Source: Maribacter vaceletii (lineage in GTDB: Bacteria > Bacteroidota > Bacteroidia > Flavobacteriales > Flavobacteriaceae). Taken from it: a DNA stretch of 64,000 bases. Below are positions 44,332 to 53,942 of the stretch, piece by piece; position 1 is the stretch's first letter, and every line of letters starts with the position of its first letter. The translations under genes and the position numbers were made by a program. The stretch covers positions 62,001-126,000 of the forward strand of contig NZ_RBIQ01000008.1 in the NCBI RefSeq assembly GCF_003634105.1, in the 5' to 3' direction. Below the pieces are notes generated by a model. That model did no database searches and was not told the DNA's origin. It worked only from the letters and a program-made list of their open reading frames with translations.

Positions 44332-46188
44332 ATGGCAGAAAACACACAATATACCGAAGATAATATACGCTCCCTAGACTGGAAAGAACATATTCGTATG
44401 CGTCCTGGTATGTATATTGGTAAATTGGGTGATGGCTCTTCTGCAGATGACGGTATTTATATTCTTTTAAAAGAAGTTATAGATAACTGTATAGATGAGT
44501 TTGTAATGGGGGCTGGTAAAACCATTGAAATATCTATCAAAGATAAATTGGTAAATGTTAGGGATTATGGTCGTGGAATTCCATTAGGGAAAGTTGTAGA
44601 CGTAGTTTCTAAAATGAATACTGGTGGTAAGTATGATTCTAGAGCCTTTAAAAAATCGGTAGGTTTAAATGGTGTTGGTACCAAAGCGGTAAATGCGTTG
44701 TCTAGTTTTTTTAAAGTACAATCTTCTAGAGATAGTCAATTAAAAACAGCAGAGTTTAGTCAGGGTAATTTAATGCAAGAAGAGGGGCCTTCCGAGACTT
44801 CGCAACGTAAGGGAACAAAAGTATCTTTTATTCCAGATGAGTTAATTTTTAAAAACTTTAAATATCGTAATGAGTATGTAGAACGCATGCTTAAAAATTA
44901 TGTGTATTTAAATCCAGGTTTAACTATTGTTTTTAATGGCGAAAAGTTTCATTCCGAAAACGGACTTAAAGACCTTTTAGAAGATAATAACAATGTAGAG
45001 GATATGTTGTATCCTGTTATTCACTTAAAAGGTAATGATATTGAAGTTGCTATTACGCATAGTAAAACCCAATATAGCGAAGAATATCATTCTTTTGTAA
45101 ACGGACAGAACACCACTCAAGGGGGTACACACCAATCTGCTTTTAGAGAAGCTATTGTTAAGACGGTGCGTGATTTTTATAGCAAAAGTTACGAGGCATC
45201 AGATATACGTAAGTCTATTATTTCGGCAATATCTATAAAAGTAATGGAGCCAGTTTTTGAAAGTCAAACCAAAACAAAACTTGGTTCTACAGATATGGGA
45301 GGAGATTTACCTACCGTACGTACGTATATAAACGATTTTGTTGGTAAATATTTAGATAATTACCTTCATAAAAATACCGAAACTGCAGAGCTTTTACAAC
45401 GGAAAATTGTACAAGCAGAGCGGGAACGCAAAGAACTTTCTGGAATACGAAAATTAGCAAAAGATCGTGCTAAAAAAGCAAGTTTACATAATAAAAAGCT
45501 TAGGGATTGCCGTATACACTTAGGAGATACAAAGAAAGATAGGTGTTTAGAAAGTACACTTTTTATTACCGAAGGAGATTCTGCATCTGGTTCTATTACA
45601 AAATCTAGAGATGTAAATACACAAGCTGTTTTTAGTTTAAAGGGAAAGCCTTTAAATTCTTACGGAATGTCTAAAAAAGTAGTATATGAGAATGAAGAAT
45701 TTAACCTTTTACAAGCTGCACTGAACATAGAGGAATCTATGGAGGATTTACGATATAACAATATTGTAATTGCTACCGATGCCGATGTAGATGGAATGCA
45801 TATTCGTCTTTTATTAATAACTTTCTTTTTGCAGTTTTTTCCAGAGCTAATAAAAGAAAATCATTTGTATATTTTACAAACGCCATTGTTTAGAGTGCGT
45901 AACAAGAAAGAAACTATCTACTGCTATAGCGAAGAAGAGAGGCGAAATGCAATAGATAAATTAACCGGAAAACCAGAAATTACGCGATTTAAAGGTTTGG
46001 GAGAAATATCTCCAGATGAATTTGTGCACTTTATTGGGGATGATATTCGTCTAGAACCTGTAATGTTAGATAAGGCAATGTCTATAGAGAGCTTATTACA
46101 GTTTTATATGGGTAAAAATACACCAGACAGACAAAAGTTTATCATAGAGAATCTTAAGGTAGAGATTGATTTAGTAGAGGAAAAATAA
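44332..46188 (+). CDS. parE: DNA topoisomerase IV subunit B
   Basis: A 618-residue type IIA topoisomerase ATPase subunit. It has the GHKL ATP site ([33 protein letters not shown]), and the TOPRIM motifs EGDSASG near 414 and [13 protein letters not shown] near 482. The C terminus has the PFRV-like [10 protein letters not shown] and [13 protein letters not shown]. It is named ParE rather than GyrB because it is paired with a ParC-like subunit 28 bp downstream; in Bacteroidota, gyrA and gyrB are usually separate loci. It decatenates daughter chromosomes. Confidence 0.9.
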   Translation: MAENTQYTEDNIRSLDWKEHIRMRPGMYIGKLGDGSSADDGIYILLKEVIDNCIDEFVMGAGKTIEISIKDKLVNVRDYGRGIPLGKVVDVVSKMNTGGKYDSRAFKKSVGLNGVGTKAVNALSSFFKVQSSRDSQLKTAEFSQGNLMQEEGPSETSQRKGTKVSFIPDELIFKNFKYRNEYVERMLKNYVYLNPGLTIVFNGEKFHSENGLKDLLEDNNNVEDMLYPVIHLKGNDIEVAITHSKTQYSEEYHSFVNGQNTTQGGTHQSAFREAIVKTVRDFYSKSYEASDIRKSIISAISIKVMEPVFESQTKTKLGSTDMGGDLPTVRTYINDFVGKYLDNYLHKNTETAELLQRKIVQAERERKELSGIRKLAKDRAKKASLHNKKLRDCRIHLGDTKKDRCLESTLFITEGDSASGSITKSRDVNTQAVFSLKGKPLNSYGMSKKVVYENEEFNLLQAALNIEESMEDLRYNNIVIATDADVDGMHIRLLLITFFLQFFPELIKENHLYILQTPLFRVRNKKETIYCYSEEERRNAIDKLTGKPEITRFKGLGEISPDEFVHFIGDDIRLEPVMLDKAMSIESLLQFYMGKNTPDRQKFIIENLKVEIDLVEEK

Positions 46189-46216
46189 TAATAAATAAAA
46201 ATACGCATCTTCTTTT

Positions 46217-48901
46217 ATGGAAGACAACGAAGAACCAAACCAAGAACATATAGAAAACAATGACGATTCCCAAGTGGCCTTAACCAAGGTTACGGGAATG
46301 TATAAAGATTGGTTTTTAGATTATGCTTCTTATGTAATTTTAGAACGTGCAGTACCAGCTATAGAAGATGGTTTTAAACCTGTACAAAGAAGAATTCTAC
46401 ATGCCTTAAAAGAGTTAGATGATGGTCGCTACAACAAAGTAGCGAATGTTGTTGGGCACACCATGCAGTATCACCCGCACGGGGATGCTAGTATTGCAGA
46501 TGCCATGGTACAAATTGGGCAGAAAAATTTACTGATAGATACCCAAGGAAACTGGGGAAATATTTTAACAGGAGATAGAGCAGCAGCCTCTAGGTATATT
46601 GAGGCTAGATTATCTAAATTTGGCTTAGAAGTAGTTTTTAGTCCTAAAATTACAGAATGGCAATTATCTTATGATGGTAGAAAAAAAGAACCAGTAAACC
46701 TTCCGGTTAAGTTTCCTCTTTTATTAGCACAAGGAGCAGAAGGTATTGCAGTAGGATTATCTACAAAAGTATTGCCACATAATTTTAATGAACTTATAGA
46801 CGCATCTATAAAGCATTTAAAAGGTTCCAGATTTACTATTTTTCCAGATTTTTTAACTTCAGGAATTATAGATGTTAGTAATTATAATGACGGACTCCGT
46901 GGTGGAAAAATACGAGTTCGCGCAAAAATATCTCAGTACGATAGTAAAACATTAGTAATAAGTGAGATACCATACGGAACTAATACTTCTTCTTTAATAG
47001 AATCTATCCTTAAAGCAAATGAAAAAGGCAAGATAAAAATTAAAAAAATAGAAGATAATACGGCTGCAGATGTTGAGATTTTGGTGCATTTGCCAAGTGG
47101 TATATCTCCAGATAAAACTATAGATGCATTATACGCTTTTACCTCTTGTGAATCTTCCATTTCTCCGTTAGGTTGTATTATAGAAGACAATAAACCTTTG
47201 TTTATTGGAGTAACAGAAATGCTGAAGCGATCTACAGATTATACTGTAGAATTGTTAAAGAGAGAATTAGAAATTCAATTAAACGAATTAGAAGAACAAT
47301 GGCACTTTTCTTCTTTAGAGCGTATTTTTATTGAAAATCGTATTTATAGAGATATAGAAGAGGAAGAAACCTGGGAAGGTGTAATTTCTGCAATAGATAA
47401 AGGATTAAAACCACACGTTAAACATTTAAAAAGAGCAGTTACCGAGGAAGATATTGTTAGACTTACTGAAATTAGAATAAAACGTATTTCTAAGTTCGAT
47501 ATTGATAAAGCGCAACAATTATTAGATAGTTTAGAAGAACGTATAGCGGAGGTTAAGCATCATCTTGCTCATATTATTGAATTTGCTATAGATTACTTTA
47601 AAAATTTAAAAGCTAAATACGGTAAAGGCAGAGAACGTAAATCTGAAATTAGAGTTTTTGACGATATAGAAGCTACCAAAGTTGTTATTAGAAATACAAA
47701 ACTATATGTAAATAGAGAAGAAGGTTTCTTTGGAACATCGCTTCGTAGAGATGAGTATGTAACAGATTGTAGTGATATTGATGATATTATTGTTTTTACT
47801 AAAGAAGGTAAAATGATGGTATCTAAGGTAGACTCTAAAACTTTTGTAGGTAAAAATATTATTCATGTAGCGGTTTTTAAAAAGAAGGATTCTAGAACCA
47901 CTTATAATATGATTTATAAAGATGGTAAAGGTGGAGCTACATATATTAAAAGGTTTAATGTAACGAGCATGACTCGTGATAAGTTGTACGATTTAACAAC
48001 GGGTAAACCTGGCTCTCAAGTACTATATTATTCGGCCAACCCTAATGGAGAAGCAGAAGTGGCAACTATTAACTTGCGACAAGTTGGTAGTGTTAAAAAA
48101 CTAAAATGGGATATAGATTTTTCTGATGTTCTAATAAAAGGACGTAGCTCTAAAGGAAATATTGTAACCAAATATGCTGTAAAACGTATAGAACTTAAAG
48201 AAAAAGGTGTTTCTACCTTAAAGCCAAGAAAAATTTGGTTTGATGATGTGGTGCGTAGATTAAATGTAGATGGGAGAGGGGAGTTGTTAGGAGAATTTAG
48301 AGGAGACGATTTATTGTTGATTGTAACTCAAAAAGGTATGGTTAAAACCATGTTACCAACCTTAACTTCTCATTTTGAAGACGATATGATAGTTTTAGAA
48401 AAATGGATTCCTAAAAAACCATTATCTGCTGTTTACTGGGATGGTGATAAAGAAAGGTTAGCTGTAAAACGTTTTTTAATAGAACAAGAAAACAGAGAAG
48501 ACCTTATTATTACAGAGCATCCAAAATCTTACTTAGAGTTAATTTCTACAGATTGGAGACCAATGGTAGAGCTTGAGTTTGTGAAGCCAAGGGGGAAAGA
48601 CCCAAAACCTAATGTTACTATAAATTTAGAAGAATTTATTTCTATTAAGGGTATTAAAGCATTAGGAAATCAACTTACTTCAGATAAAGTAAAAAATGTT
48701 AATTCTTTAGAAGCTTTACCATACCAAGAAGAAGAGGAAACTCCAATAAATGAATTGGAAGTTGTAGAAGAACAAGAAAATAAAGAACCAGAGGTTAAGG
48801 AGAAAAAGAGTGAGTCCGAAACAAAAAAAGAAGACCTTTCTACAGAAGATTCTAATGATGATAATGATATTGAGGATGATGGACAAATAACACTTTTTTA
48901 A
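46217..48901 (+). CDS. parC: DNA topoisomerase IV subunit A
   Basis: An 894-residue subunit with the DNA-cleavage tyrosine Tyr127 in RAAASRYIEARL. The winged-helix region KPVQRRILHALKE and YHPHGDASI contains the quinolone-resistance region; GAEGIAVGLSTKVLPHN is a further family signature. A beta-pinwheel C-terminal domain follows (about 500-820). The last 60 residues are acidic and disordered and end in GQITLF. QITLF resembles a sliding-clamp-binding pentapeptide. Translated together with parE (28-bp gap), and followed by mscL after 10 bp. Confidence 0.9.
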   Translation: MEDNEEPNQEHIENNDDSQVALTKVTGMYKDWFLDYASYVILERAVPAIEDGFKPVQRRILHALKELDDGRYNKVANVVGHTMQYHPHGDASIADAMVQIGQKNLLIDTQGNWGNILTGDRAAASRYIEARLSKFGLEVVFSPKITEWQLSYDGRKKEPVNLPVKFPLLLAQGAEGIAVGLSTKVLPHNFNELIDASIKHLKGSRFTIFPDFLTSGIIDVSNYNDGLRGGKIRVRAKISQYDSKTLVISEIPYGTNTSSLIESILKANEKGKIKIKKIEDNTAADVEILVHLPSGISPDKTIDALYAFTSCESSISPLGCIIEDNKPLFIGVTEMLKRSTDYTVELLKRELEIQLNELEEQWHFSSLERIFIENRIYRDIEEEETWEGVISAIDKGLKPHVKHLKRAVTEEDIVRLTEIRIKRISKFDIDKAQQLLDSLEERIAEVKHHLAHIIEFAIDYFKNLKAKYGKGRERKSEIRVFDDIEATKVVIRNTKLYVNREEGFFGTSLRRDEYVTDCSDIDDIIVFTKEGKMMVSKVDSKTFVGKNIIHVAVFKKKDSRTTYNMIYKDGKGGATYIKRFNVTSMTRDKLYDLTTGKPGSQVLYYSANPNGEAEVATINLRQVGSVKKLKWDIDFSDVLIKGRSSKGNIVTKYAVKRIELKEKGVSTLKPRKIWFDDVVRRLNVDGRGELLGEFRGDDLLLIVTQKGMVKTMLPTLTSHFEDDMIVLEKWIPKKPLSAVYWDGDKERLAVKRFLIEQENREDLIITEHPKSYLELISTDWRPMVELEFVKPRGKDPKPNVTINLEEFISIKGIKALGNQLTSDKVKNVNSLEALPYQEEEETPINELEVVEEQENKEPEVKEKKSESETKKEDLSTEDSNDDNDIEDDGQITLF

Positions 48902-48911
48902 TTTCCTGTTT

Positions 48912-49346
48912 ATGAAAAAATTTATTGAAGAGTTTAAAAATTTCGCTGTAAAAGGTAATATGATAGATATGGCTATTGGTATTATTGTGGGAACAGCATT
49001 TAACAAAGTGGTAAATACTTTAGTAAAAAAAATAATAATGCCACCTTTATCTTTATTGTCAGAGGGTGTTACCTTAACCAATAGAAAAATTATTTTGCGA
49101 GAAGGGAATGGAAATGGCATAGAAGAAGTTGCTATTTGGTATGGAGAACTTATAGAAGTTTTAATAGATTTTGGAATTATTTCTCTGACAATTTTCGTGG
49201 TTTTAAAGTTTATAAATCATTTTAAGGATAAGGCAGAAAATCCAGAAGATAAAACAGTAGCAACCCCAAAAGATATAGAACTGTTATCTAAAATGGAGCA
49301 GTTACTAAAAAGGCAAAATGAGATTTTAGAAAAGAATAATAAATAA
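48912..49346 (+). CDS. mscL: Large-conductance mechanosensitive channel
   Basis: A 144-residue protein with the MscL signature at the N terminus (KFIEEFKNFAVKGNMIDMAIGIIVGTAFNKVV), TM1 at about 17-38, a periplasmic loop (about 50-75), TM2 near 78-97 (LIDFGIISLTIFVVLKFI), and a charged cytoplasmic helix. It releases solutes during hypo-osmotic shock. It starts 10 bp after parC and is probably in the same transcript. Confidence 0.93.
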   Translation: MKKFIEEFKNFAVKGNMIDMAIGIIVGTAFNKVVNTLVKKIIMPPLSLLSEGVTLTNRKIILREGNGNGIEEVAIWYGELIEVLIDFGIISLTIFVVLKFINHFKDKAENPEDKTVATPKDIELLSKMEQLLKRQNEILEKNNK

Positions 49347-49406
49347 TAATTATTTAGAAATTATAAATAAAAATAGCCTAAACATTATATCTAAGTATTG
49401 TATAGC

Positions 49407-49414
49407 TATCTTTG
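49407..49414 (+). promoter_or_regulatory. Putative -7 element before hydroxylase 2
   Basis: TATCTTTG, an exact TAnnTTTG match, 20 nt before the start codon; TTA at 49385 is a weak -33 candidate. Confidence 0.4.
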
Positions 49415-49434
49415 AAAAAAAACGTTTTTAATTT

Positions 49435-50391
49435 ATGGATTTAACCAACCCCCTAATATATGGTGTTCCTTGTTTTATAGCATTAATTTTACTAGAAATA
49501 ACCTATAGTCATACCCATGATAATGAAGATTTATATGTGTGGAAAGATTTAATGGCTAGTGGTGCTATGGGAATAGGTTCTGCTATTTTAGGACCGTTAA
49601 TTAAAATTACTGTTTTAATAACTGTTTTTAATTATACCTATGAATTTTTTAATCCTTTAGTAGATGGTGTTCGTACCAATATTATGGGCTATGAGTCTTT
49701 TGGTTATGCTTGGTATGTATTTTTATTATGTCAGTTAGCAGATGACTTTACCTACTATTGGTTCCATAGGGCTAATCATGAAATTAGGTTATTATGGGCA
49801 GCACATATTGTTCACCATTCTTCGGACCACTTTAATTTAGGAACAGCTATTAGAAATGGTTGGTTTACATTATTGTATAAACCTTTCTTTTATATGTGGA
49901 TGCCTGCGGTAGGGTTTCCTGTAGAAGTTGTGGTTTTTGCTTTAGCAATAGAATCTTTTTGGCAATTTCAACTACATTCTAAATATGTGCCTAAAATGGG
50001 CTGGGTAGAAAAAATATTTAACACCCATACTATGCACCAAGTACACCACTCTCAAAATGTGGAGTATTTAGATAAAAACCATGGAGGTTTTTTGAATATT
50101 TTTGATAAAATTTTTGGAACTTGGAAAGAGTTAGATGATGATATTGATGTAAAATTTGGAGTAATACATGCACCAGATTCTTATAATCCTTTAGTAATAC
50201 TGACCCATGAGTTTAAAGATATTTGGAATGACACTAAGAAGTCTCCAAAATTCTCTCATAAGTTAATGTATATTTTTGGGCCTCCAGGCTGGAGCCATGA
50301 CGGCAGTACTATGACTGTTAAACAACAACAACGTTTATTTAAAGACCATAAGAGTACTAGTCCCAATACTAAATTTAGTAGACCAAATTAA
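49435..50391 (+). CDS. Sterol desaturase / fatty acid hydroxylase family membrane protein (2)
   Basis: A 318-residue integral membrane di-iron protein with helices near 8-22, 38-62 and 85-105. The histidine clusters are HRANH, HIVHHS, HSKYVPK and HTMHQVHHSQN. It belongs to the same superfamily as the protein at 23606-24487, but the two are clearly different (different spacing and loop sequences). Eukaryotic and bacterial relatives include sterol and alkylglycerol oxygenases; the substrate is unknown. It has its own promoter-like -7 element and is unlikely to belong to the parE-parC-mscL unit. Confidence 0.87.
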   Translation: MDLTNPLIYGVPCFIALILLEITYSHTHDNEDLYVWKDLMASGAMGIGSAILGPLIKITVLITVFNYTYEFFNPLVDGVRTNIMGYESFGYAWYVFLLCQLADDFTYYWFHRANHEIRLLWAAHIVHHSSDHFNLGTAIRNGWFTLLYKPFFYMWMPAVGFPVEVVVFALAIESFWQFQLHSKYVPKMGWVEKIFNTHTMHQVHHSQNVEYLDKNHGGFLNIFDKIFGTWKELDDDIDVKFGVIHAPDSYNPLVILTHEFKDIWNDTKKSPKFSHKLMYIFGPPGWSHDGSTMTVKQQQRLFKDHKSTSPNTKFSRPN

Positions 50392-50488
50392 AGTATATTT
50401 TTATCTTTATAATTGTATCTTAATCCATAATATATTTTGAGATACTGGTTTTAGTTTTCTAAGTTTATATTCACTTAAAAAAAATAAA

Positions 50489-50998
50489 ATGAAAAGATAT
50501 ATTCCTGTTATACTACTATTTTTTGTTTTTCTAGCTTGTGAAAAAAAGAAGGAACTTAGCTCTGTTGCTACTGAAAATTGGACAAAAAGAGCTGCAAGTA
50601 CATCCGTAAAAGATTCCTTAGAATATGGGAAATCTTATTTGTCTATATATTCTCAAATTTATAGTTTATCGGAGCATAAAAGGCATAACTTAACAGCTAT
50701 GGTGAGTTTAAGAAATACTAGTGATAAAGACACCATATATTTACTTAATTCTAAGTATTTTGATACACATGGAAAGTTAATTAGATCCTATTTTGATTTT
50801 CCTATATACTTAGCTCCTATGGAGACTACAGAAATAATTATAGAAGAAGGAGATGTTTCGGGAGGTACAGGTTCTAATTTTTTAATAGAATGGAAAAAAC
50901 AACAAAAAACTTCAGAACCTTTATTTGAAGCAGTTATGAGTTCTACTCTTGGGCAACAAGGGCTTTCTTTTACAACACAAGCTAAAAGAATAGAGTAA
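50489..50998 (+). CDS. DUF3124 lipoprotein
   Basis: A 169-residue exported protein with a lipobox (FVFLACEKKK). The mature part has the DUF3124 pattern YLSIYSQIYSL, LTAMVSLRNTS and LAPMETTEIIIEE with GGTGSNFLIEW. The family is a small beta-sandwich domain of unknown function found in secreted proteins. It is followed after 4 bp by marC, so the two are probably co-transcribed. Confidence 0.83.
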   Translation: MKRYIPVILLFFVFLACEKKKELSSVATENWTKRAASTSVKDSLEYGKSYLSIYSQIYSLSEHKRHNLTAMVSLRNTSDKDTIYLLNSKYFDTHGKLIRSYFDFPIYLAPMETTEIIIEEGDVSGGTGSNFLIEWKKQQKTSEPLFEAVMSSTLGQQGLSFTTQAKRIE

Positions 50999-51002
50999 TG
51001 TT

Positions 51003-51614
51003 ATGAAAGAAGTAATAACGACTATTTTTTTTCTTTTTGCTGTTATAGACCCAATAGGTTCTGTGCCAGTTTATTTAGAAGCAACAAAAGAATTTGATAA
51101 ATTACATAAAAGGAAAATTGCAATAAGGGCATCTTTAATTGCTTTTGGTATATTGCTCTTTTTTATAGTTATTGGTCAACTAATCCTAGAAGGCATGTCC
51201 GTGTCTTTAGATGCTTTTCAAATTTCCGGGGGTGTAATTCTTTTTCTTTTTGCTCTTACGATGATTTTTGGTGATGGAAAACCAGAAAGAGAAAAAAGTC
51301 AAATATCAGACTATAAGCACGTTACAATTTTTCCTGTAGCAATACCGTCTATGGCATCTCCAGGCGCTATAATGGCAGTTGTAATAATGACAGATAACCA
51401 TATTTATTCCATAGAACAGCAAGTAATTACAACGTTACTTGTTTTTATTGTAATTATTATTACTTCTTTAATTTTATTAGCAGCTAATAGTGTTCAAAAA
51501 CGCATTGGTAGTTACGGTATAACTGTTATAAGTAAAATTATGGGATTAATATTAGCTTCTTATGCCGTTCAAAGTATACTTAGTGGAATAAGTGATTACT
51601 TTATGTTTAAGTAA
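51003..51614 (+). CDS. MarC-family integral membrane protein
   Basis: A 203-residue protein with about six membrane helices. MarC/UPF0056 signatures are present: FAVIDPIGSVPVYLE near the start, ISGGVILFLFALTMIFG, and VAIPSMASPGAIMAVVIM in the middle. The family has no established transport function, although it was once linked with multiple antibiotic resistance. It is read with the DUF3124 lipoprotein gene just upstream. Confidence 0.9.
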   Translation: MKEVITTIFFLFAVIDPIGSVPVYLEATKEFDKLHKRKIAIRASLIAFGILLFFIVIGQLILEGMSVSLDAFQISGGVILFLFALTMIFGDGKPEREKSQISDYKHVTIFPVAIPSMASPGAIMAVVIMTDNHIYSIEQQVITTLLVFIVIIITSLILLAANSVQKRIGSYGITVISKIMGLILASYAVQSILSGISDYFMFK

Positions 51615-51719
51615 TAATTTGGTAATTTTTTTGTTTAAAAAAGGTGTTATTATAATATACAGAAAGTAAGAATTTTCCGTTGTAGTAAACCAATTTCTTT
51701 TTTTTATAAAACCTTTTTA

Positions 51720-52283
51720 ATGAAAAAGTTTACGCTTCTTTTTGTTTTAATTTTAAGTTCTTGTTTGTCTGAAGATAAAATAGATGCATCTAAATATCCT
51801 ATACTTACTACAGTAAAAGAAGTATCTGATATTTATGAAGTAAATTTAGATTTAAGTGGCAAAAGTGAAACTTGTAGTGTGCATAAGTATTTTGATGGTT
51901 CTGTGGAGCTAGAGTATACCTATGATTTAATAGACACAGATAGGTATACCCCTTTATATTATTCTATAATAATTTCTAAAGAACGAAGTGTTAGGGAAGC
52001 AAAAAAAGCGTATCAATTAACTAATGGCGCTTATGATATAGTTACAAGTTCTTTTGGTCAAGGTACAGAGGAAGTGAAAAACATAAACCTTCCTGGGGAT
52101 GATAATTTTTATGCTATTAGAACCTATGATGGCGAACCTAATGGTGTATTGCTTACCATACGTCATGGTAAATATATTTATAACCTTATTACATCTGGTA
52201 TATATACAGACGATCATAGTTTTATTAAAGAGGTTATTCTTCCAGAAATAGAAAATTTAAAGAAATTTAGTATCGTAGAATAA
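51720..52283 (+). CDS. Lipoprotein of unknown function
   Basis: A 187-residue exported protein with a lipobox (LILSSCLSED). The mature domain has strands such as VSDIYEVNLDLSG, VELEYTYDL and GVLLTIRHGKYIYNLIT; no recognised family. It is the first gene of a likely pair with the AlkD-like protein, 29 bp apart. Its ending, LPEIENLKKF, is amphipathic. Confidence 0.72.
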   Translation: MKKFTLLFVLILSSCLSEDKIDASKYPILTTVKEVSDIYEVNLDLSGKSETCSVHKYFDGSVELEYTYDLIDTDRYTPLYYSIIISKERSVREAKKAYQLTNGAYDIVTSSFGQGTEEVKNINLPGDDNFYAIRTYDGEPNGVLLTIRHGKYIYNLITSGIYTDDHSFIKEVILPEIENLKKFSIVE

Positions 52284-52312
52284 ATTTGTACTTTAAGATT
52301 GATATTTTACTA

Positions 52313-53008
52313 ATGGAAGAATATATAAAGAGCCTTGAAAATGAATTTGCTAATAGTGCTAATAGTCTAGTTGCTAAGCATCAAAAAGCGTATATGCGTG
52401 ATCAATTTGATTATTATGGCTTAAAAACTCCAATTAGAAGAGAAATTCAAAAACCTTTTTTAATTACATCTTACCTTCTTCCTAAAGAGGTGTTACCAAA
52501 ATTGGTTAAAATTTTATGGGATAAACCACAAAGAGAGTTTCAGCATTTTGGACAAGAATTAGTGTTTAAATATATAAAAGGCCAAGAATTAGATGATATT
52601 TTACTTTACGAATTTATGATTACTAATAAATCTTGGTGGGATACAGTAGATTTTATTGCAGTTAAACTATTGGGTGCTTATTTTAAAAAATTCCCTGAAA
52701 CTAAAGCTACAACTATTAAAAAGTGGTTGGAGTCTAATAATATTTGGTTACAACGTAGTACTGTACTTTTTCAATTAAAATATAAAAAGGAATTAGATAC
52801 ATTGGTATTGCGTAATACAATTAATAATTTGTTAGGCTCTAAAGAGTTTTTTATAAATAAAGCTATAGGGTGGGTTTTAAGAGAATATAGCAGAACCAAT
52901 CCTAAATGGGTTGAAGAATTTGTAGAGAATACAAATTTAGAGCCATTAAGTAGGAGAGAGGCATTAAGGTTATTGAAAGTAAAATACTCTAGTAAAATGT
53001 TTTACTAG
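52313..53008 (+). CDS. AlkD-like DNA alkylation repair protein
   Basis: A roughly 231-residue all-helical HEAT-repeat protein of the DNA alkylation repair family. WWDTVDFIAVKLLGAYF and INKAIGWVLREYSRTNPKWVEEF are typical of AlkD, which excises alkylated bases without base flipping. The start is taken as the ATG at 52313. A longer frame from a TTG at 52286 is possible but would place the start just after the upstream stop codon. The last six codons and the stop form the left and right arms of a terminator. Confidence 0.88.
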   Translation: MEEYIKSLENEFANSANSLVAKHQKAYMRDQFDYYGLKTPIRREIQKPFLITSYLLPKEVLPKLVKILWDKPQREFQHFGQELVFKYIKGQELDDILLYEFMITNKSWWDTVDFIAVKLLGAYFKKFPETKATTIKKWLESNNIWLQRSTVLFQLKYKKELDTLVLRNTINNLLGSKEFFINKAIGWVLREYSRTNPKWVEEFVENTNLEPLSRREALRLLKVKYSSKMFY

Positions 53009-53019
53009 AGTGTTTTTTT
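52986..53019 (+). terminator. Terminator embedded in the end of the AlkD-like gene
   Basis: ACTCTAGTAAAA (52986-52997) and TTTTACTAGAGT (53000-53011) form a perfect 12-bp stem with a 2-nt loop, followed by G and a T run. The stop TAG (53006-53008) is within the right arm. Confidence 0.85.
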
Positions 53020-53028
53020 ATAAATAGG

Positions 53029-53125
53029 AAACTACCTCAGGACAAGCCCGCGAGGCATTTATTTGGAAACTAATTTTGATTTCGAGGCAAGCCTCGGAGC
53101 ATTTAAATCTCGATTATCGAGTAAA
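53029..53125. repeat. 97-bp dispersed repeat, copy 1 (multi-hairpin element)
   Basis: 92 of 97 positions match the copy at 62950-63046 in the same orientation. Three adjacent imperfect hairpins are visible: CCTC...GGAC-AA-GCCC...GAGG, CGAGGC-AA-GCCTCG (53083-53096) and CTCGAT-T-ATCGAG (53109-53121). It occupies the gap between the convergent AlkD-like and TerC genes, and is more GC-rich than its surroundings. A REP/BIME-like or MITE-like element is likely. Confidence 0.85.
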
Positions 53126-53130
53126 AATTA

Positions 53131-53940
53131 CTATTCCATATTTTTAGGGACTCCTTTTTTATTTTTTTTCATTCTTAAATCAAAAAATTCTACCATTAAA
53201 GAAAAGGCTATAGTGAAGTATAAATATCCTTTTGGTATGGTACCAACTTCATTGTCAAAAACAATTAAATGAGCAAGGTGTGCTGCTTCTGCAATAAGCA
53301 TAAAGCCAATTAATATTAAGAAAGATAATCCAAGTATTTGTATGGAAGGATGACGATTTACGAACTCCCCAACTGGGTTAGCAAATAACATCATTATTAT
53401 TACAGAAACTACCACGGCAACAATCATTAAAATTAATGCATCATTAGGATTTGGAGAAATTCCATTGGTCATTCCTATGGCAGTCAAAATAGAATCAAAA
53501 GAGAAAACAATATTAATAACTGTTATTTGTACTATGGCGTTACTTAATGTTTTTGAACGTGCATTGGTTACCTCTCTTTCATCATGACCTTTATCTTCTA
53601 CTTTTTCATGTATTTCTTTTGTACTCTTATATAGTAGAAATAACCCACCAGCAAAGAGAATTATTGCTTGTCCGCTAATACCGCCAGAAATCCAATCCAA
53701 ATCAATAACCCAGAAAGGTTTTTTCATGGACGTTAGTAAGGATATACCAAAAAGAAGTACAATACGCATAACCATAGCCAATACTAACCCTATGTTGGTT
53801 GCTTTTTTTCTTTGAGCAGGTTCTAATTTTCCTGCAGCAATAGATATGAAAATAATATTATCTATACCTAATACAATTTCTAAAAAGGTTAAGGTTAAAA
53901 GAGCTATCCAAGCATCTGGATTAGAAAAAATTTCAAACAT
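53131..53940 (-). CDS. TerC-family integral membrane protein
   Basis: A 269-residue protein with about seven membrane helices. The signature is near the start, LTLTFLEIVLGIDNIIFISI, with the conserved ExxLxxDN-type acidic cluster, and a second VINIVFSFDSILTAIGM. TerC-like proteins are implicated in metal (manganese, tellurite) homeostasis, but specificity here is unknown. A small lipoprotein gene sits 2 bp upstream on the same strand. Confidence 0.91.
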   Translation of the reverse strand: MFEIFSNPDAWIALLTLTFLEIVLGIDNIIFISIAAGKLEPAQRKKATNIGLVLAMVMRIVLLFGISLLTSMKKPFWVIDLDWISGGISGQAIILFAGGLFLLYKSTKEIHEKVEDKGHDEREVTNARSKTLSNAIVQITVINIVFSFDSILTAIGMTNGISPNPNDALILMIVAVVVSVIIMMLFANPVGEFVNRHPSIQILGLSFLILIGFMLIAEAAHLAHLIVFDNEVGTIPKGYLYFTIAFSLMVEFFDLRMKKNKKGVPKNME

Positions 53941-53942
53941 GG

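Noticed and set aside
44332-48901. Naming the topoisomerase pair gyrB/gyrA
   Set aside because: The two subunits are adjacent and the A subunit has the ParC-like acidic C terminus; ParE/ParC is more likely, though motifs alone do not fully separate the families.
52286-52312. TTG start giving a longer AlkD-like protein
   Set aside because: An ATG at 52313 starts the recognisable N terminus, and the extra nine residues have no match to the family.
53063-53272. Open frame of 69 codons crossing the dispersed repeat
   Set aside because: It lies over repeat copy 1 and antisense to terC, with biased composition. It is a by-product of the repeat.
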